Of a stretch of DNA of 64,000 nt, positions 26,797-40,231 are shown one piece after another (within the stretch, counting starts at the first letter, position 1; each line of letters begins with the position of its first letter). The DNA is from Istiophorus platypterus (lineage: Eukaryota > Chordata > Actinopteri > Istiophoriformes > Istiophoridae). Position numbers and translations under genes: made by a program. The stretch lies in the NCBI GenBank assembly GCA_016859345.1, contig CM029124.1:19618480-19682479 (forward strand), read 5' to 3'. The notes under the pieces are model-generated. The model did no database searches. It saw only the letters and a list, made by a program, of their open reading frames with translations, and was not told the origin of the DNA.

Positions 26797-28766
26797 ATGG
26801 TGAGTACACAACCTCTGTACGGTGCCTGGGGCCTGATACACAGGACTGCTTACTGCCTCACACACCTGTGGACATTAATCTCATTGTTTAAAACTCCACT
26901 AGATATTGTTTTATTGCAGTACTGAGAAAAGTAGATATTCAGATGGATAAATTTAACAAGTTTCATGTGTGATGTCAGTATAAATGAGCAGTGATAAGAG
27001 CGACATGAGCCCTTTCTCCTCTGTCTCTGTCTGTGCCAGCCACTCTGTGAGATGAATAGAGGAGGCTTGAGCCGGTGGCTATTGTTTGTGTGCTGCACAG
27101 TCGCTCCACAGATACAGCAGATTAGAGCGTTGCTATGATACCTCTTGATGTCACGGCTCTGTCTCAGCCTGTAGTCATGACATCTGTTTGCTCTTTTGGC
27201 ATATGAGCATGGCCGCACTTTTGGGGGACAAAGCCTTCAAAAGCCCCCTCTCGATTGTGTAATAAAGTCATATCTAGTTGGGGGATGTTGGGAAATGTTG
27301 ACAGTGCAGTTTAGATTTGGAGTCAGGGCCGTGAGGGCTGAAAGAAATGAGCAGAATTGACTTGAAAAAACATGTGACTCTGCATCATGTGTCAAGATTA
27401 GGAACTGAATGACCAAAAGGCATCCCCAGCCCCTCACACCACCCACCACCAAATACCTTTGAACCAGCTAGTTTTTAAAACCAGGAATTCAGCCTCTCAT
27501 TGCTTCCAGATGGGATCCTGTGCAACCAATCACAGTTTGTGTTTGTGAAACTGCCCCTTTGAAAGCTGCTGTACTGTTACCTCTGCTCTGTCATGCCAGG
27601 CTGGTAAGATACAGAGTCTGACCGAAGAGGAGAGGACCCACCTCCTCCCCCTGCTACGCAACGCTCAGTGGGTGGAGGTTGTGGGGCGGGACGCCATTTA
27701 CAAAGAGTTTGTTTTTAAAGACTTCAATCAGGTTCGTAATATATTATAACTGGAAGCTAGTGTGTGATATACTTACATGACTGCATGATTTTAGGACCTG
27801 ATGTTCTTTGCTTGCAGGCTTTTGGTTTCATGTCCAGAGTGGCTCTACAAGCAGAGAAGATGGACCATCATCCTGAGTGGTTCAATGTCTATAATAAGGT
27901 ATAAAAGACTAAATGCAAAGGAGATCACAACCCGTAAGGTGGTTGCATTATTGATCCTTGGTCAATACTTCACAGCAAGACTTGGCTTTCCCTTCTAGAG
28001 AAGAGCCAAGTACTGTGAACTTGTACCAGAGCCTCAAAATCTTTGGTCTTTTAATACTGTCATCTACAGTCGTCATCTATCCAGCTATCTTTGGGCTTAA
28101 CTCACGTTTTTTGGTTTTGTGTCAAAGTCTGTTCCCCTCTGAGGCCATGTTTCCCTCCCGTTAGAATAGTGTTAGGTAAATTAATCCAAACACTGTTGAA
28201 TATTTTCTACGATTATAAATGCAACATTTCTGTCAAGCTGAACTTATCAGACATTAACTTCTCTTGTCCTTTCTCCTCTCCTCTCTGCTTCAGCAGCAGA
28301 AAGATTAACACATTGATATTAACTTTTTTATGTGCATCAACAGCTGAGGAGGCGATTATATGCCAGTGTTGTCCTTTTTTAAAAAAAAAATTAAGAAATA
28401 AAAGAGCCCATTTAGTATGGGAGGCTGTGAGCTACTTCATAAACTTGAAATGAAACAGAGATTTTAAATTTGAATTTACAAACTTCGGTTTTGTTTTTTT
28501 TGACATCTTCTACATTATAGATATTTTCAGATTTTAACATCTGCATTATGCTGGGCTGAAACAACAAGCTTTCAGTATAAAGGAAGCACACCGAGTTTTT
28601 TCATTAGATAAAAATAGCTTGTTCTTGTCACATGATGAGTGTCGTAGTCAGAGTTTTTCCTCTGCCCCCCCAGGTCCAGATCACTCTCAGCACACATGAC
28701 TGTGGAGGGTTGTCCCAGCGTGACATCACTCTGGCCACCTTCATAGACCAAGCATCCCTGATGTGA
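26797..28766 (+). CDS. pcbd1: Pterin-4a-carbinolamine dehydratase / HNF1 dimerisation cofactor
   Basis: This enzyme dehydrates 4a-hydroxytetrahydrobiopterin to quinonoid dihydrobiopterin, recycling the cofactor of the aromatic amino acid hydroxylases. In the nucleus the same protein (DCoH) stabilises HNF1 dimers. Coding exons: 26797-26799, 27600-27731, 27818-27898, 28674-28766. The total is 309 bp, 102 aa plus stop (human 104). Exon 1 codes only for the start ATG, immediately followed by the donor gtgagt. Exon 2 then begins AGKIQSLTEEER, matching the family N-terminus. The catalytic pair His62-His63 sits in KMDHHPEWFNVYNK, and the third active-site histidine (His80) is in LSTHDC. Human numbering, without Met, is 61, 62 and 79. 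The protein lacks the two or three residues at the human C-terminus. It is divergent from hgsnat and convergent with sgpl1, its ancestral vertebrate neighbour. Confidence 0.95.
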
Positions 28767-29017
28767 CCAACATGCTATCAGTCATTTGAAGAGTGAATTT
28801 GAAGCGGTGGAGGACATAGATCTTTATAATCATTCCACCTTCTGAAAATGTGACCCACAAAACCCAAAGAATATGGACCACTTACTTTCAGCTCATTGAG
28901 AATAATGTAGCCATTTGTAAAGGGTCAAATGTGTATCTGAAAATATGCTGTTGGTGGTTTTGCACCTGATGAAAATGAGATTATTAGCCAAACAAAATGG
29001 TAAAATCATGTTTACAC

Positions 29018-29023
29018 ATTAAA
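29018..29023 (+). terminator. pcbd1: Candidate pcbd1 poly(A) signal (ATTAAA)
   Basis: ATTAAA lies about 250 nt past the pcbd1 stop codon and is followed by GT- and T-rich sequence from 29087. The 3'UTR would be about 270 nt. Confidence 0.4.
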
Positions 29024-29214
29024 GACTAAAGGGCTCGAGTAATTCCTCAGCAGCAATTCCAGTTGTTATTACATTCACAATAGTATGTGTCCTTCTGTTA
29101 CAAGTGTCTTATGTGCCAAATGTTCTTGTACTTGACTGTAAGTAAAAAGTCATTTTCTCTACCTTGTCGTAACTGAAGAATGACCAGAAAATGATCTTCT
29201 CAGACTGAATGCAT

Positions 29215-29220
29215 TTTATT
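29215..29220 (-). terminator. sgpl1: Candidate distal sgpl1 poly(A) signal (AATAAA)
   Basis: The plus strand reads tttatt in the context gcattttattgaaaac. Use of this site would give sgpl1 a 3'UTR of about 2.7 kb and place its end within about 200 bp of the pcbd1 end. Other AATAAA hexamers on this strand lie closer to the stop, for example 31038-31043, so several ends are possible. Confidence 0.4.
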
Positions 29221-31887
29221 GAAAACACAACACTGTGGACCATCTGCTGTGTTAACCGTTAACTGCTCTGAGTGGGTTAACAGTGTTTGCTATAGATCAT
29301 TTGCTTGGAGAAGCCAGCAGGTGCTTCCTAACTTAAAATGAATCAGCGAAAGGGTGCATGCTGACATGAAGAGAGATTTACATGTGATGACACAGTGCAC
29401 GGGGGCAGACATGACTCCTGACATGACAATACGATCCAGTGCTTCAGGCACAATTCAATCAACACTTTGACAGTTACAACAAAATTCAACATGACAAGCC
29501 TGACATAGGTTACACTTGTTATGGTCTGCTGAATGTGATTGCATTACACTTTAAAGCATTATTTTGTCCACCCTGTGTATGTAGAGCACAAGGTGAGGAG
29601 CAGTGGACCTTAATGATGCCGCCGTTTTGAATCCAAATCCCTGAGGATGCTGGAGAGAAAAACTGCTAAAATGTCATCAGTTCAAACCCCTGAAGGCACA
29701 GAGGTGAATCATTATTGCTACATTACATCACCACAGTAAAAGAATATAAGCCAGTACATATTAAGTATTTTCTGTGTAGACTTTTACACAATCTGTTATG
29801 GAGGATATTCACTGTCAGTTACCATTTAACAGAAATTTGCATTTAAGCTTTTTATTCAAAAGAGATTTCTTGGCTTTTCAATTCACACTTTTTCAGGATA
29901 TTTCTCCAAAGCAAACAGGATGAGTCATTGTTGGAAAAGTCCTTTTTTGTGTTTCCACATCCTATCACTGGCTGAAGTGTTTTATAGATGGTTAGATGGA
30001 TGGACACAGATGATGGTATGAGCTTCAATCATTAATGGGGGTGTTGCATGCTCTGTTTGTCAACAGTCCTTCAAGCAAGCACTGGCGAAAAGATGGATTA
30101 ATCCCCCACAAGAACCTAAACACTTTCATGTCTAATCGCTTTAAAAACTGCCCAGTAAGTAAATACAAACTTGATGAAAACAAAAGGACTCAGGAAAAAG
30201 ACGCACCAATTAAATGATTAATAAACACCCAGTGGTCACACAAATGGTTAATTACACCAACCGAGGCTGGTGTCATTACATTGCTAGGCTTCCAATAATG
30301 CATCTCCTAAACATTAATAGCAGAGCATTTCCCCTTTGTTTCTCATTCGTAAAAGGAAAAGTTACATATTGCACAAACACGGAAACAATTTCATGGACAT
30401 ACACAATTTCAACAAGTAATATTAGGACAGCACATGAAATACAGAGAACAACTTTTGGTGTTACATTATGCTTGAAGTTATGAGCCTATTAGTAAATGCT
30501 TACATATCCAGTTAGATGATTTTTACCAAAGTATATCCACATTTAGACGGGCTAGAGGCCTCCAATGAAAACCACAGTCACAGTAGATCTGTTACTTTAA
30601 GCTTCAGTATATCTAAGAACACTTCATTACAGTTTGTCAAATGCCCTATTATTGTGTTTGTTAGAAATGGGAAAGAAAAAAATAACAGTTTCCCTGTTAG
30701 AATGTTTTTCAGTGGATGAATAAATGACATTAACATTGAGTAGAAACTGAGGTAGATTGAATTAGGAGACAAATTATTAAAATAAAAAGGTAGTACACAG
30801 GTGACTCCATGGAGACTACAGAGGAATTATTGAGTGTCCACTGCTTAATATTATACAGTAGACCGGGGTTGGAAACTGCCTTCATTAAAGTCTGTTAAAT
30901 CATGTGTGGAAGTACTTCTCCAATTCTGACAAACTAAAATAATCAAAGTTGCTGATAATCTTTGGATTCCACTCACCACTTTTAAATATATCCCTTCACT
31001 CGTTACAACTTTCCCTTATTTGAATTTAAAGTCAATTTTTATTGAATATTACTGACATTAAAAACTCCCTCTATCCAAATCATTCTCCCTGTGTCTACAA
31101 ATCCAACCACTATAGATGGACCACAAAATGCAGACGTAAAAAGAAAGCAATCATAATAAGTGCTAACAAACACGGATATACATGTTCAAAATTCGACAAA
31201 TTGCTATTGTAATATTGGAGAACTGTATTTTCAAGTGATTTAAAGATTAACCTGATATACTGTTGTCAGGGCATTGCAGTGCTTTTCCCCCCATTCAAAA
31301 GCTATTTTCCAGAGATAATGACAACCGATAATATTCGACAGAGCTCCACATGTAGAGCCAGTCTAGAGCAGTACATCAGGCTTCATGCTAGAGGGCGGAG
31401 CAGCGTTTCTAACAAGTGTTCAGTGGTCTGCATTCTCGCCGAGTCATCACAGATTTTAAAGCGGTGATGGCAAGCTGAAATGTTCTGGAGTTAAAAAAAA
31501 AGAAAGAACCGTCTTGCTATAAAATCAGTAGAGATTATGAAAGATATGCGTCTAACCAAAGGTAAAATTGAAATGAACTTTTAAAAACAAATAAAATAAC
31601 TCACACACATCTATGACATTTAGAAAATCAAATGAAAAGACTTCAACTCGTTTTGAACCAGTCACTTCTTCTCTGCACCATTTAGGCAGAGTGTCACAAG
31701 CGATTTCCCTCTGGCCTGATTAAAATGACAATGTGTTTGTGCTTCACAGATCTTTGCAGATGTTTTCCATATGTTGTAGGTATGCAAGATAAGGCAACCG
31801 TTGAACAATCAACTCAGAGCTCTGGGGAAGAGGCGAGAGTGTTTCCCTGCATGCGGTGGTGTCGGGCCATGAGAGCCCAATCCTGTT
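29221..31887 (-). other. sgpl1: Probable sgpl1 3'UTR and flank
   Basis: AT-rich single-copy sequence without recognisable exons on either strand. Frames such as 30214-30483 (plus) have no splice context or familiar motif. The orientation of the nearest gene and the poly(A) hexamers suggest that much of this is sgpl1 3'UTR; transcription cannot be shown from sequence. Confidence 0.45.
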
Positions 31888-34800
31888 TCAGTGGGCTTTG
31901 CCGTTGCCATTCATGTGGCTGTTTGCTTTGGGCACCTCGGTGCTGTAGAGACAGTCGAGGAAGCCACGGGAGATCTCTGTCACCATGGATCGGTCTGGGA
32001 TGGACTGGGCCATGCCATAGATCGCTCCCTGAAACAGCAGGAGGACATGAGTGAGTTCACAAGGGCATATTAGTAGAAAATAAGGTTCTAGGTTGTAGCC
32101 TAGAACAGATGCCAATCTTTTTTAGTATACATTTTGTCTTCAAGTGAAAATATGATGAACTACATGTTAACAGTTTCTATTTGTAGTGAATACATGGATG
32201 TGCAGCAAAATCATCAATGGAACACTTTTATACTGAAGAAACATGATGCTTCTAAGGAAAATTCTGGAGTTACTAGAAGTATCTTTCTTTTTCTATGATT
32301 TCCAAGTGTTTTTATGGACATTTACTTGCGATGGACACTGGTGAAGATATCAGAATTTGTGGGTCACATTTAATCTAAAAACACATGAGTAATGAGTTAT
32401 TATACCAAGAAGGAGTACAACCCCCTGTGTTGATCTAATATGCATTTTCCAGTAAAGAAAAACTTAAGGGTAAACAGTCGTGTTATATGAAAGCCCAAAC
32501 CAGACTTAAAATTTTTAAGTAAACAAAAAAAGAAAAAAAGTGTTTTTTTTACTGTAAAGTCTGTTTTTTTTCCTCTCCATCAGGTTTTCACTTAGGACTT
32601 TGTTTTCATTCCTGACATTCAAATGACGGTGTAGTTTCAATCATAGCGGTGCTCCTAATAACCCAGCTTGGTGGAGTTTCCACTCCATTTAAAATAAAGT
32701 GTCCACATATTTCAAATTGTAGAATTGTCCTCAAAGAACTTTGCAAGGTAATATATAAGTTCAGGCCCTTGAAGAATGTGCTCGTTTTATACATTCAGCT
32801 CTTACTTCTTTTTTACAACAAGCCCCTGCCTTCAACACCCACCCCCCAGTGCTGCTGCCAGATGATAAAACTGGGCAATGTAGCTATTGTCAACACAATA
32901 TAAAATTTTAGAGATTGCTAGGGTAGGAATTAAATACCAATGTACTTAACATATACTGAGTGTCAATCATATTTAAATGCAATACAATACAATTGTTCTG
33001 CATTAAATCTACTTTTATAATGTCTACGATGTTCAGTTTTTGTTGACAGTCAGTGAGGTGTTAATTCAATCACACATTGCACTGAGGTCATAATGATTTA
33101 ATAATGACTACACTACACTGAAAGATGTTTTTAATTTTCTGCCTTCCTGATGTATTTAAATAGGACAAAATGAATAAATAAATAAATTCACGAACCTGTC
33201 AGTATTATGTAGACCACTAGAACAACACCTTTAACTATGACCTCAGTAATAAATGTGTGAATGAATTCACATAATGTCAATAAAAACTGAACATCCTAAA
33301 CTTTGTAAAAGGTAGAAGTACTGGCTGAGCTATCATATTAAAACTGCATTAGATTGTACAGGTGTACCTAATTAAGTGGCCACTCAGAGTGTTTTGTATA
33401 TTTAGTGTGTGTCAGAGTTTTCTCACCATCCCTGTGGTTTTCTCTTTGGGGTTCTTCATGATGATGCCGACCTGCTCTCTGACATCACGGATGAACTGAT
33501 CAGCAACCCCTGGCTGAGTGTGCAGAACTGTGCAACAAATGTGGATGCTGTGAAGAGGGGATCGTACAGTTTTTAGCAGTTATTAAGTGTATATATATAT
33601 ATCATACCGTTAAATCAGTTAAATTCTGATCATTTATTTCCTATGTACCTGGATGGGTACTGCAGTGTGTTCAGATTCCAGCCCTTCGATGTCAGCGCAT
33701 TAGACAGACGGAAAATATCAAAAACATCTGAGCCCATTGCCACCACTGACACCTCTGGATCCCCAAACACAAACACTCCTTTCACCTTGCGGATTCTTTC
33801 AATAAGAAAAAGGAAAGTTTAATGACCGTTAGAGGTGATAAGATACATTATGGTTAGGACTCCCAGCACTGTCACTAATACGTGACGCTTTCCCTGTTGA
33901 TCTGAGCGTCTTACTCTGTTTTGATTTTGTGCGCTGTGCTGATGATCTTCCTGGTGGCATCTATGTATCCGTTCTCTCCCATGTGCATCATGGTCGCCCA
34001 GCAGGCGGCGATGATTCCTCCTGGCCTGGAGCCCGCTACGGAGGGCGAGGCGTAGATTCCCCCCTGCCAGTCTGGGGCTACAAAGTACTGGTAGTGGCGA
34101 TACTTTTTATCACTGTAGAGGATCACTGAGGAACCTTTGGGGGCATAACCATACTGGAAAAAAAAATGACACACCCACAAAAAATGCAGGGTTAAAATAA
34201 CTCTAAAAGTATGGCTTGGAGCCAGCTAAGATTAAACACAGATTTTTAAATTTCGTAACTATTGCATTACACATAGTACAATGTTTACAGCAAGTATTTG
34301 TTATGAGATATCAAAACTTTATTGTAAACCTTTATAGTTTTAAAAACAAGAATAAGTAATTAAGTGATATTAAAAGAAGCATAGATCTGAAAGGAATAAA
34401 CTGCCACTCCTTACCTTGTGGGTGTCTGCCGAGATGCTGGTAACACCTTTTACCCTGAAGTCGAACGGGGCGAGGGGGTAACCAGCTTTGGCCATGAATA
34501 CAATGAGAAAACCTCCTAGACAGGCATCTACATGTAGTGGGAGGTTGTAGCGCACAGCCAGCTGCACCAAACCAAGTGAGAGTGTCAGAGATTTGTTTTC
34601 CCCGTTTTCATATCAGAACCCATCTAGAGGGAAAATGTCTCACTGACCTTGCCTACTTCCTCAATGGGATCCATAATTCCATGAGGAAACTGAGGCGCTG
34701 AGCAAACAAGCATGGCTGTGTTCCTGTTAATGGCTCTCTTCATAGCCTTAAAAGAGAACAACAACAATATGAGATGACGGATATCTAAGAATAGAAGCCT

Positions 34801-37800
34801 ATTAGCACGTACTGTGTGTATACTGTATTCCTACCTTCACATCTACTTTCATAGTTTTCTTGTCAAGGGGAACGTGAACGAGCTTCATCCTAAAGTAGTG
34901 TGCGGCTTTGTTAAAGGCTGCATGGACACTGACAGGTGCAAGGCTGCAGAGGTTAGAACAAAACACAAAAATAATGTTAGAACTTATGCATTAGAACACA
35001 AGGACAAGCCCTGACACTGGCCCATGTCTTGGAGCGCTCATCTTACATTTCAGGGTATTTGACACCTCGTTCCCAGGCCATGTCTCTGTATGCCTTGCAG
35101 GCCATCAGTATGCTCTCAGTTCCCCCTGAAGTAACCTGGACAAAGCAGGAGAAAAGATAAGTCCACCTTTTCTCCTTTTGGGGTTACTGGCTTGTACACT
35201 TTGTGAGCATACACTGTGGTGACTTACTGTTCCACAGGAGTTAGTTCCCCCGTGGAAAAGTGTGCAAGCCATTCTAACAACCTCTGCCTCCATCTTTCTT
35301 ACGCCAGGAAAGATGTCTGGGTGAAGTGGATTGCTCCATGCAAAATCTCCATATACCTAGGAGCAAAAGGAAAAAAAAAGTGGGACAAAACAGGTTGATA
35401 TTTGCATTAACTTGAAATATTTAACGACATGCAAGCTAGGGTGGGGATGATTACATTTAGAGGAATAAACAGGAGTAGTTTATCAAAAATTAGGAAAAAA
35501 TGGCCAAAACATTCATCCTGCTTAGTGTAACTAATGCCAAAATGTATTCAAGTTCAAACCTTGACTATTCATGCTTGGAATGCCAAAGTCCAGAGATGTA
35601 TATACAAAGATGGATACCTTCACCAGGAGTCTGGTCAGGGATTCGTCACCCCAGTACACTGCACCCGAAACGCAGCCTTTCTCCCACTTCACCTCATCTG
35701 CAACGACACACTGTCTCTTCAGAAAATCACTGGTTTTTCCCAAAAGGTCAGATGAGATTTATAATAAGTAATGCAACTTGATGCTGGAATAAGCAGGAAT
35801 AGGTTTCTTTTTTTTTTTAATGCCAAAGTTGTAGAAGAACAGATCACAAATACTCTGCAGGGACGCAGCTATAAAGTCAATGAACCATGAGGCAAAGCTC
35901 AGGGAAGAATGAGGACTTACTCAGCGTCTCGTACTCTCTGATTTTGTCCAGCACTTGGCTCTGAGAGAGACCTTTAGATGGCAGCTGTTTAGTGTAGCTC
36001 ATTCCGTCCTTCAGAGTGCACAGACTAGTAGACATGTCATCCAAGGCCTTGTTCAGCTGGCTCTGAATCTGCCATAACGAGACAACAGTGTTATTTTATA
36101 GGCATTAACTGTCTCTGTCTCTGTCTCATTCTCTCTCTGAGGTAAAAACAGTAATGTTAACCAACTTTCTCACTAAAATGACTGAGGGTGAAGCAATTAT
36201 TTTTCAGACTGAACATGTCAACATGTTGCCTGTGCTATCATTTAATGTCGATTTTTGATAAAGCCTGAAAGTTAGCTCCCCGCTAGTTTCAAGATGACCA
36301 GGAGTAACCGAATCTTATCAACAGTGCATGACGTTAAGTGTGCCAAAGGTCTGAGCCCCCCCCCATGCTGTATGTATTCAGTCATCCAAGAATGACTCAT
36401 AAGAGCCAGAGACGAGGGAACCAGTGGGTATCTGCTGGGAAAAGAAGGAACCAAATTACCACTTGTACTTACTGTCCGGCCAACAAAGGGGATTTTTCTG
36501 ATGAGTCGAAAGCACCGCTTCTTAATTCGGGATGTGAGACCTATTAGTCAAGAAGACAAGGCAGCAGCTGTGGTGAAAAATGCTGGCACACACTCCCCCA
36601 CAAATATTAAACAGCTGAGTGTGACCTATAATCACGAGTCAAGACAAGCAGTGCGCTATGAAAATCAGTGCAATGCTGACAAAGCATTTCAGTCTGACAC
36701 TGAATGCAATAAAGACATGCAGCTAGTTTCCTCTGAGAAGCCTCACTCTCACCACCTTTCACTTTGTCAGAGCTGATGTACAATGGGTGGAGCTGACCCT
36801 GTTGCTGAGGAATCCATCCATTGACTGGTTGTTAGCAGATCTAGAAAGTCTTGTTGATTGAAGGTTTTTTTCTCTCAGTCACACATACTAGAGAAACAAG
36901 TACTACACGAGAGGATACAGACTGCAGAGCACGAGGGAAACTTATACTAAAAGGTTTTCATCAAAAAGCAATACACTGCTTAGACCACATTTTGCAGTAC
37001 CAAACAGCAGATTACCAGAGTTTAAATCTGATGTCAACAGTTCAGTGAATATGCCTGCAAATTACAGTATGACTCAAAGCTTTGTGAGCATGGCCTCTAC
37101 AATTTTAGGAGACTGTTAGCTCACTACATGTGCTATCATCTCTGATTTAGTCTGCAGCGGTCCTGCTTTATACCCATGCATCATGTGTGAGAGATTACTT
37201 TCTTGCTGGAAGAGGAAGCCTTTGACCCAGACCGCTCCCAGTGTGGTGATGACCGTAGCGCCGATGATCTGCCACGGCTCCAGGTCAGCGCAGCGTGAAT
37301 TGACCTGCCGCCGGCCTGCCTCCAGGTACAGCAGGACCATCTCCTTATACACCTCCAAGGCACTCTGAACACAGACACACACATACATATGCATTACAGC
37401 GTGCCAAGGCTGCTTTGAATGAACTATTGCAGCAAAGTTTCAGAGTCAGTGTTATGATGCAAAGAAGTAGCTTCCAACAGTCTGTTGATATTTCTGTTAA
37501 ACTATTTATGCCAAACAGGCACATTGTTCATATTTAAAGTAAAAAAGGATGTTCAATAAATAAAAAGGCAGAAAGTCAGGAACACCAAATATTTTCTCAT
37601 TTCCAGGATGTTTTTGATAAACTTGAGACAAAATGCTCAATTTAAGTGCCTGTTTTAACATGTTCCAGATCTATGTGCAGATATAAGGACATTAAATTAC
37701 TGTAATAATCCAGTATGTTTTCTAAATAAAATACTCTAAATGTCTTGATATGCAATAGATTAACACATATTCGCCATGAAAAAGAAATACACTTGGATAA

Positions 37801-40231
37801 CTCACTTTTCAGCAACAAGCCCTGTGACTGGTCACTTTTAGCATCAAAAATCATTCATTTAAGTACTTACATCAACAGACATTGTCAGATCTACAGAGCT
37901 CAGTTTCCTCCTCAGACTAACACTGTCAAGCAGTTTTTCAGACTGTCAGATGAACGTTTTTTTTCTTCGTCCTCTAGGTGAATGTGAGCGAACGCTCTCT
38001 GCTAATTGGACAAACCATCACCGGGCTCCTCCCAACAACCCAAAGTGGCAACGATGCATCCAGCCAGCTGAGGGGATGTTTGGCAATCAATCATGATCAG
38101 ACAGGGCAGGAAGTTTGCCTTAAAAAAACAAACAGAACTATACTGTACATTTAGTTCCAAGCCCGATCAAACTAAAATATTTCATGGCAGCTGAATGTAA
38201 ATGCAGTGATTTTCACAGCCTGAGTGGATCTGACTGAGCCTTAATAACAATAATGACTCATGAATGCTATTGCACAAGTGCAGCAAAATTATCTGTTCAT
38301 TATCTCTCCCCTGTGGTGTTTTTACAACACAATAACTGGCAGTTTGATAGCAAGGACACTTGTTTCTCCAACTCAGCCACAATCAGATGGAGAAAAGCTT
38401 AAGGGTCAAAAGACAATATCTTTAGCAAGCACAATCTGTGCTGCTTGACATAAACAACCCATAATAGTACAATGAAGCAAGTTCCCATTGTGCAAAGGAA
38501 ACACTGTGATTATTATGTCAGAAAATTCCTCCATCTTTGTTCCAAGCTGAAAGGATGTCAGGTGTTATTTCAGCCTAATCATTTAATGCATAAGCCACAT
38601 GAGTTTCATGATGGGACTTTTTTTTCCTCCCAGTGAAAGAAGTTTTAGTGGAGGGCTGTCAGCCAGATACAGGGGTGAGCTGCTGCCCCCCCCCCCCTAC
38701 TCAGAGTACAGCTGTTATACCTGCCTGTTTGCATTACATGTTCTCATACAGGTTTGGCCAGCTCAGCTACATAGAGACAAGTGGCAATGGAAAATAAGCC
38801 ATTAACATGTGTTGACTGGGACTTTTCATGATAAGAACCGTATTTAAATGTAAATGTAGAGTAAAGGTGAACAGCTCTGTCCGTGATCACTGCCCCATAC
38901 CGGTCATAAAGAAAAGATTAAATGGGGTTATCTAACATTGGTGCAAAAGGCAAGTGTTCCCCTTACGCTCCAGGCCTTTGTCTGTTATACAACAGTTTTT
39001 TGGTCTATATTTCGCCTTCAGGTCCACCAACACTTCCCCAAAAACCATTCAGTGCTATCTTTGCCTGGGGAAACCTAAACTGAGTTCACACAAAGACTCT
39101 TGTACCAGCATTGTCCCACTCATTGTTGAGCAGTGGACGCCCATTCCTCTGCTGCCCTCTCATACAACATTTGACTGTTCTGTAAGGGGAGCTTTTGTTG
39201 TCTCAGAGGGGAGGTCAGGTTCTCATGGAAATGTACTGGGTGTGAGATGGCTGCTCTAAGATACATCAAGGAGAAAACAGACTGCGAGCATCAAACATCA
39301 CCGCTGCTCAAAGTCAAACAGAAATCATTCAGCGGGAAATAATTACAGCTGTGGTGTCTGGGAAAGTTTTCTCTAACTGCCTGCAGAGTCTCGGCGTTAT
39401 CATGGCATGAACTGACATTTAAACCAAAAATCAAAACGAAGCTTTGTGAGTCACTTCCACTTTCTGCTTCCAAACTGATTCCGATGAGTCCAGGACGGGG
39501 ACAGACCGGAGGTTAGTGTTGCACTGACAACTGATCCGTGCCAGACGAGCCGCCCTCTAGTGCTGAGTCTTTTGTCCATCTGCTGCTGATGTCCACTATC
39601 AACCAAAGTGGATCGTGCAGCTTTAAGGAAAACCCCACGAATCTCATCAGCTCCCTGGTCGCATTGCAAAGAGTAAACGCTTTGTTTGAACTTCCTGAAG
39701 GTTTATCTGGGACAGGATCTCTAATTTTACACAGTGGGCCATTCAATAAACAATAGGAGGGAGGTTTAAACCTCTTTACGGTGGAAGAAGTCTCAACCAC
39801 CAGACACTGTTATTAAAGAAAACAAAAAAGAAGAGGTCAGGTTTGACTTAATATAAACATACAATGAAACTACACATAGGCAGCAATGTTACTTCCTTAT
39901 ATCATGCTGTTTTTGGGCGTCTCAAAACATTATGCGGCTCATCTCATGTTAATGCCCCATTTCAGGGGCCAAAGTACCAATGTAGGTTATGTGTTTCTTC
40001 CGTAACGCAAGGCTTTGATAAGGAGGGTCAGTGTCAACCCTGCCGGTCGTGGACTCGGAGCATCCCTCGGATCAAAACAAGTCGGGTCACTGGCTCGCTT
40101 CGCTCCTGATAAACAAGTCCTCCCCTTCCCGAGCGTCTCGCAGCAGCACTGTCATCGTCCCGTGTGACCGCTCCGCGTGTAATGTGCAAAAAAGCGGACT
40201 AAAGGCGGGCCAGACCTACCCAGTAATCCAT
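31888..40231 (-). CDS. sgpl1: Sphingosine-1-phosphate lyase 1, 14 coding exons
   Basis: This ER-anchored PLP enzyme cleaves sphingosine-1-phosphate to hexadecenal and phosphoethanolamine, the exit step of sphingolipid breakdown. Exons in order: 40231-40220, 37364-37199, 36540-36473, 36068-35921, 35697-35618, 35356-35228, 35135-35047, 34943-34835, 34746-34648, 34561-34415, 34153-33915, 33795-33649, 33547-33427, 32028-31888. The total is 1695 bp, 564 aa plus stop (human 568). The N-terminus is luminal. The single anchor is at residues 36-54 (QIIGATVITT...). The fold includes TSGGTESILMA and the PLP site ISADTHK, with Lys349 as the last codon of its exon, followed by YGYAPKGSS. Start choice: the ATG at 40231 lies in a CpG island with a strong Kozak context (gcgacATGG), codes M-D-Y-W and splices in phase 0 to SALEVYKE. 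An alternative first exon exists at 37871-37882. Confidence 0.95.
37871..37882 (-). CDS. sgpl1: Possible alternative first coding exon of sgpl1 (M-S-V-D)
   Basis: ATG TCT GTT GAT is followed directly by the consensus donor gtaagt, with A at -3. It joins in phase 0 to the exon at 37199-37364, as does the M-D-Y-W exon 2.3 kb upstream. Both start exons are exactly four codons, so the protein length would not change. No CpG island surrounds this one, so it would need its own promoter or be reached by splicing from upstream. Without transcripts it may be fortuitous. Confidence 0.4.
37883..40219 (-). other. sgpl1: sgpl1 intron 1 (or alternative promoter)
   Basis: No other exon was recognised. The stretch contains a C-run near 38688-38697 and many short chance frames. 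The right-hand end from about 40030 becomes CpG-rich as it enters the promoter island. Confidence 0.5.

Noticed and set aside
26850..27218. 122-codon minus-strand frame with several Cys and His
   Set aside because: Sits antisense in pcbd1 intron 1; Cys/His spacing fits no zinc-binding pattern and no splice context was found.
31725..32073. Two plus-strand frames of 60-109 codons
   Set aside because: Antisense to the last coding exon of sgpl1, whose minus-strand frame matches the family closely.
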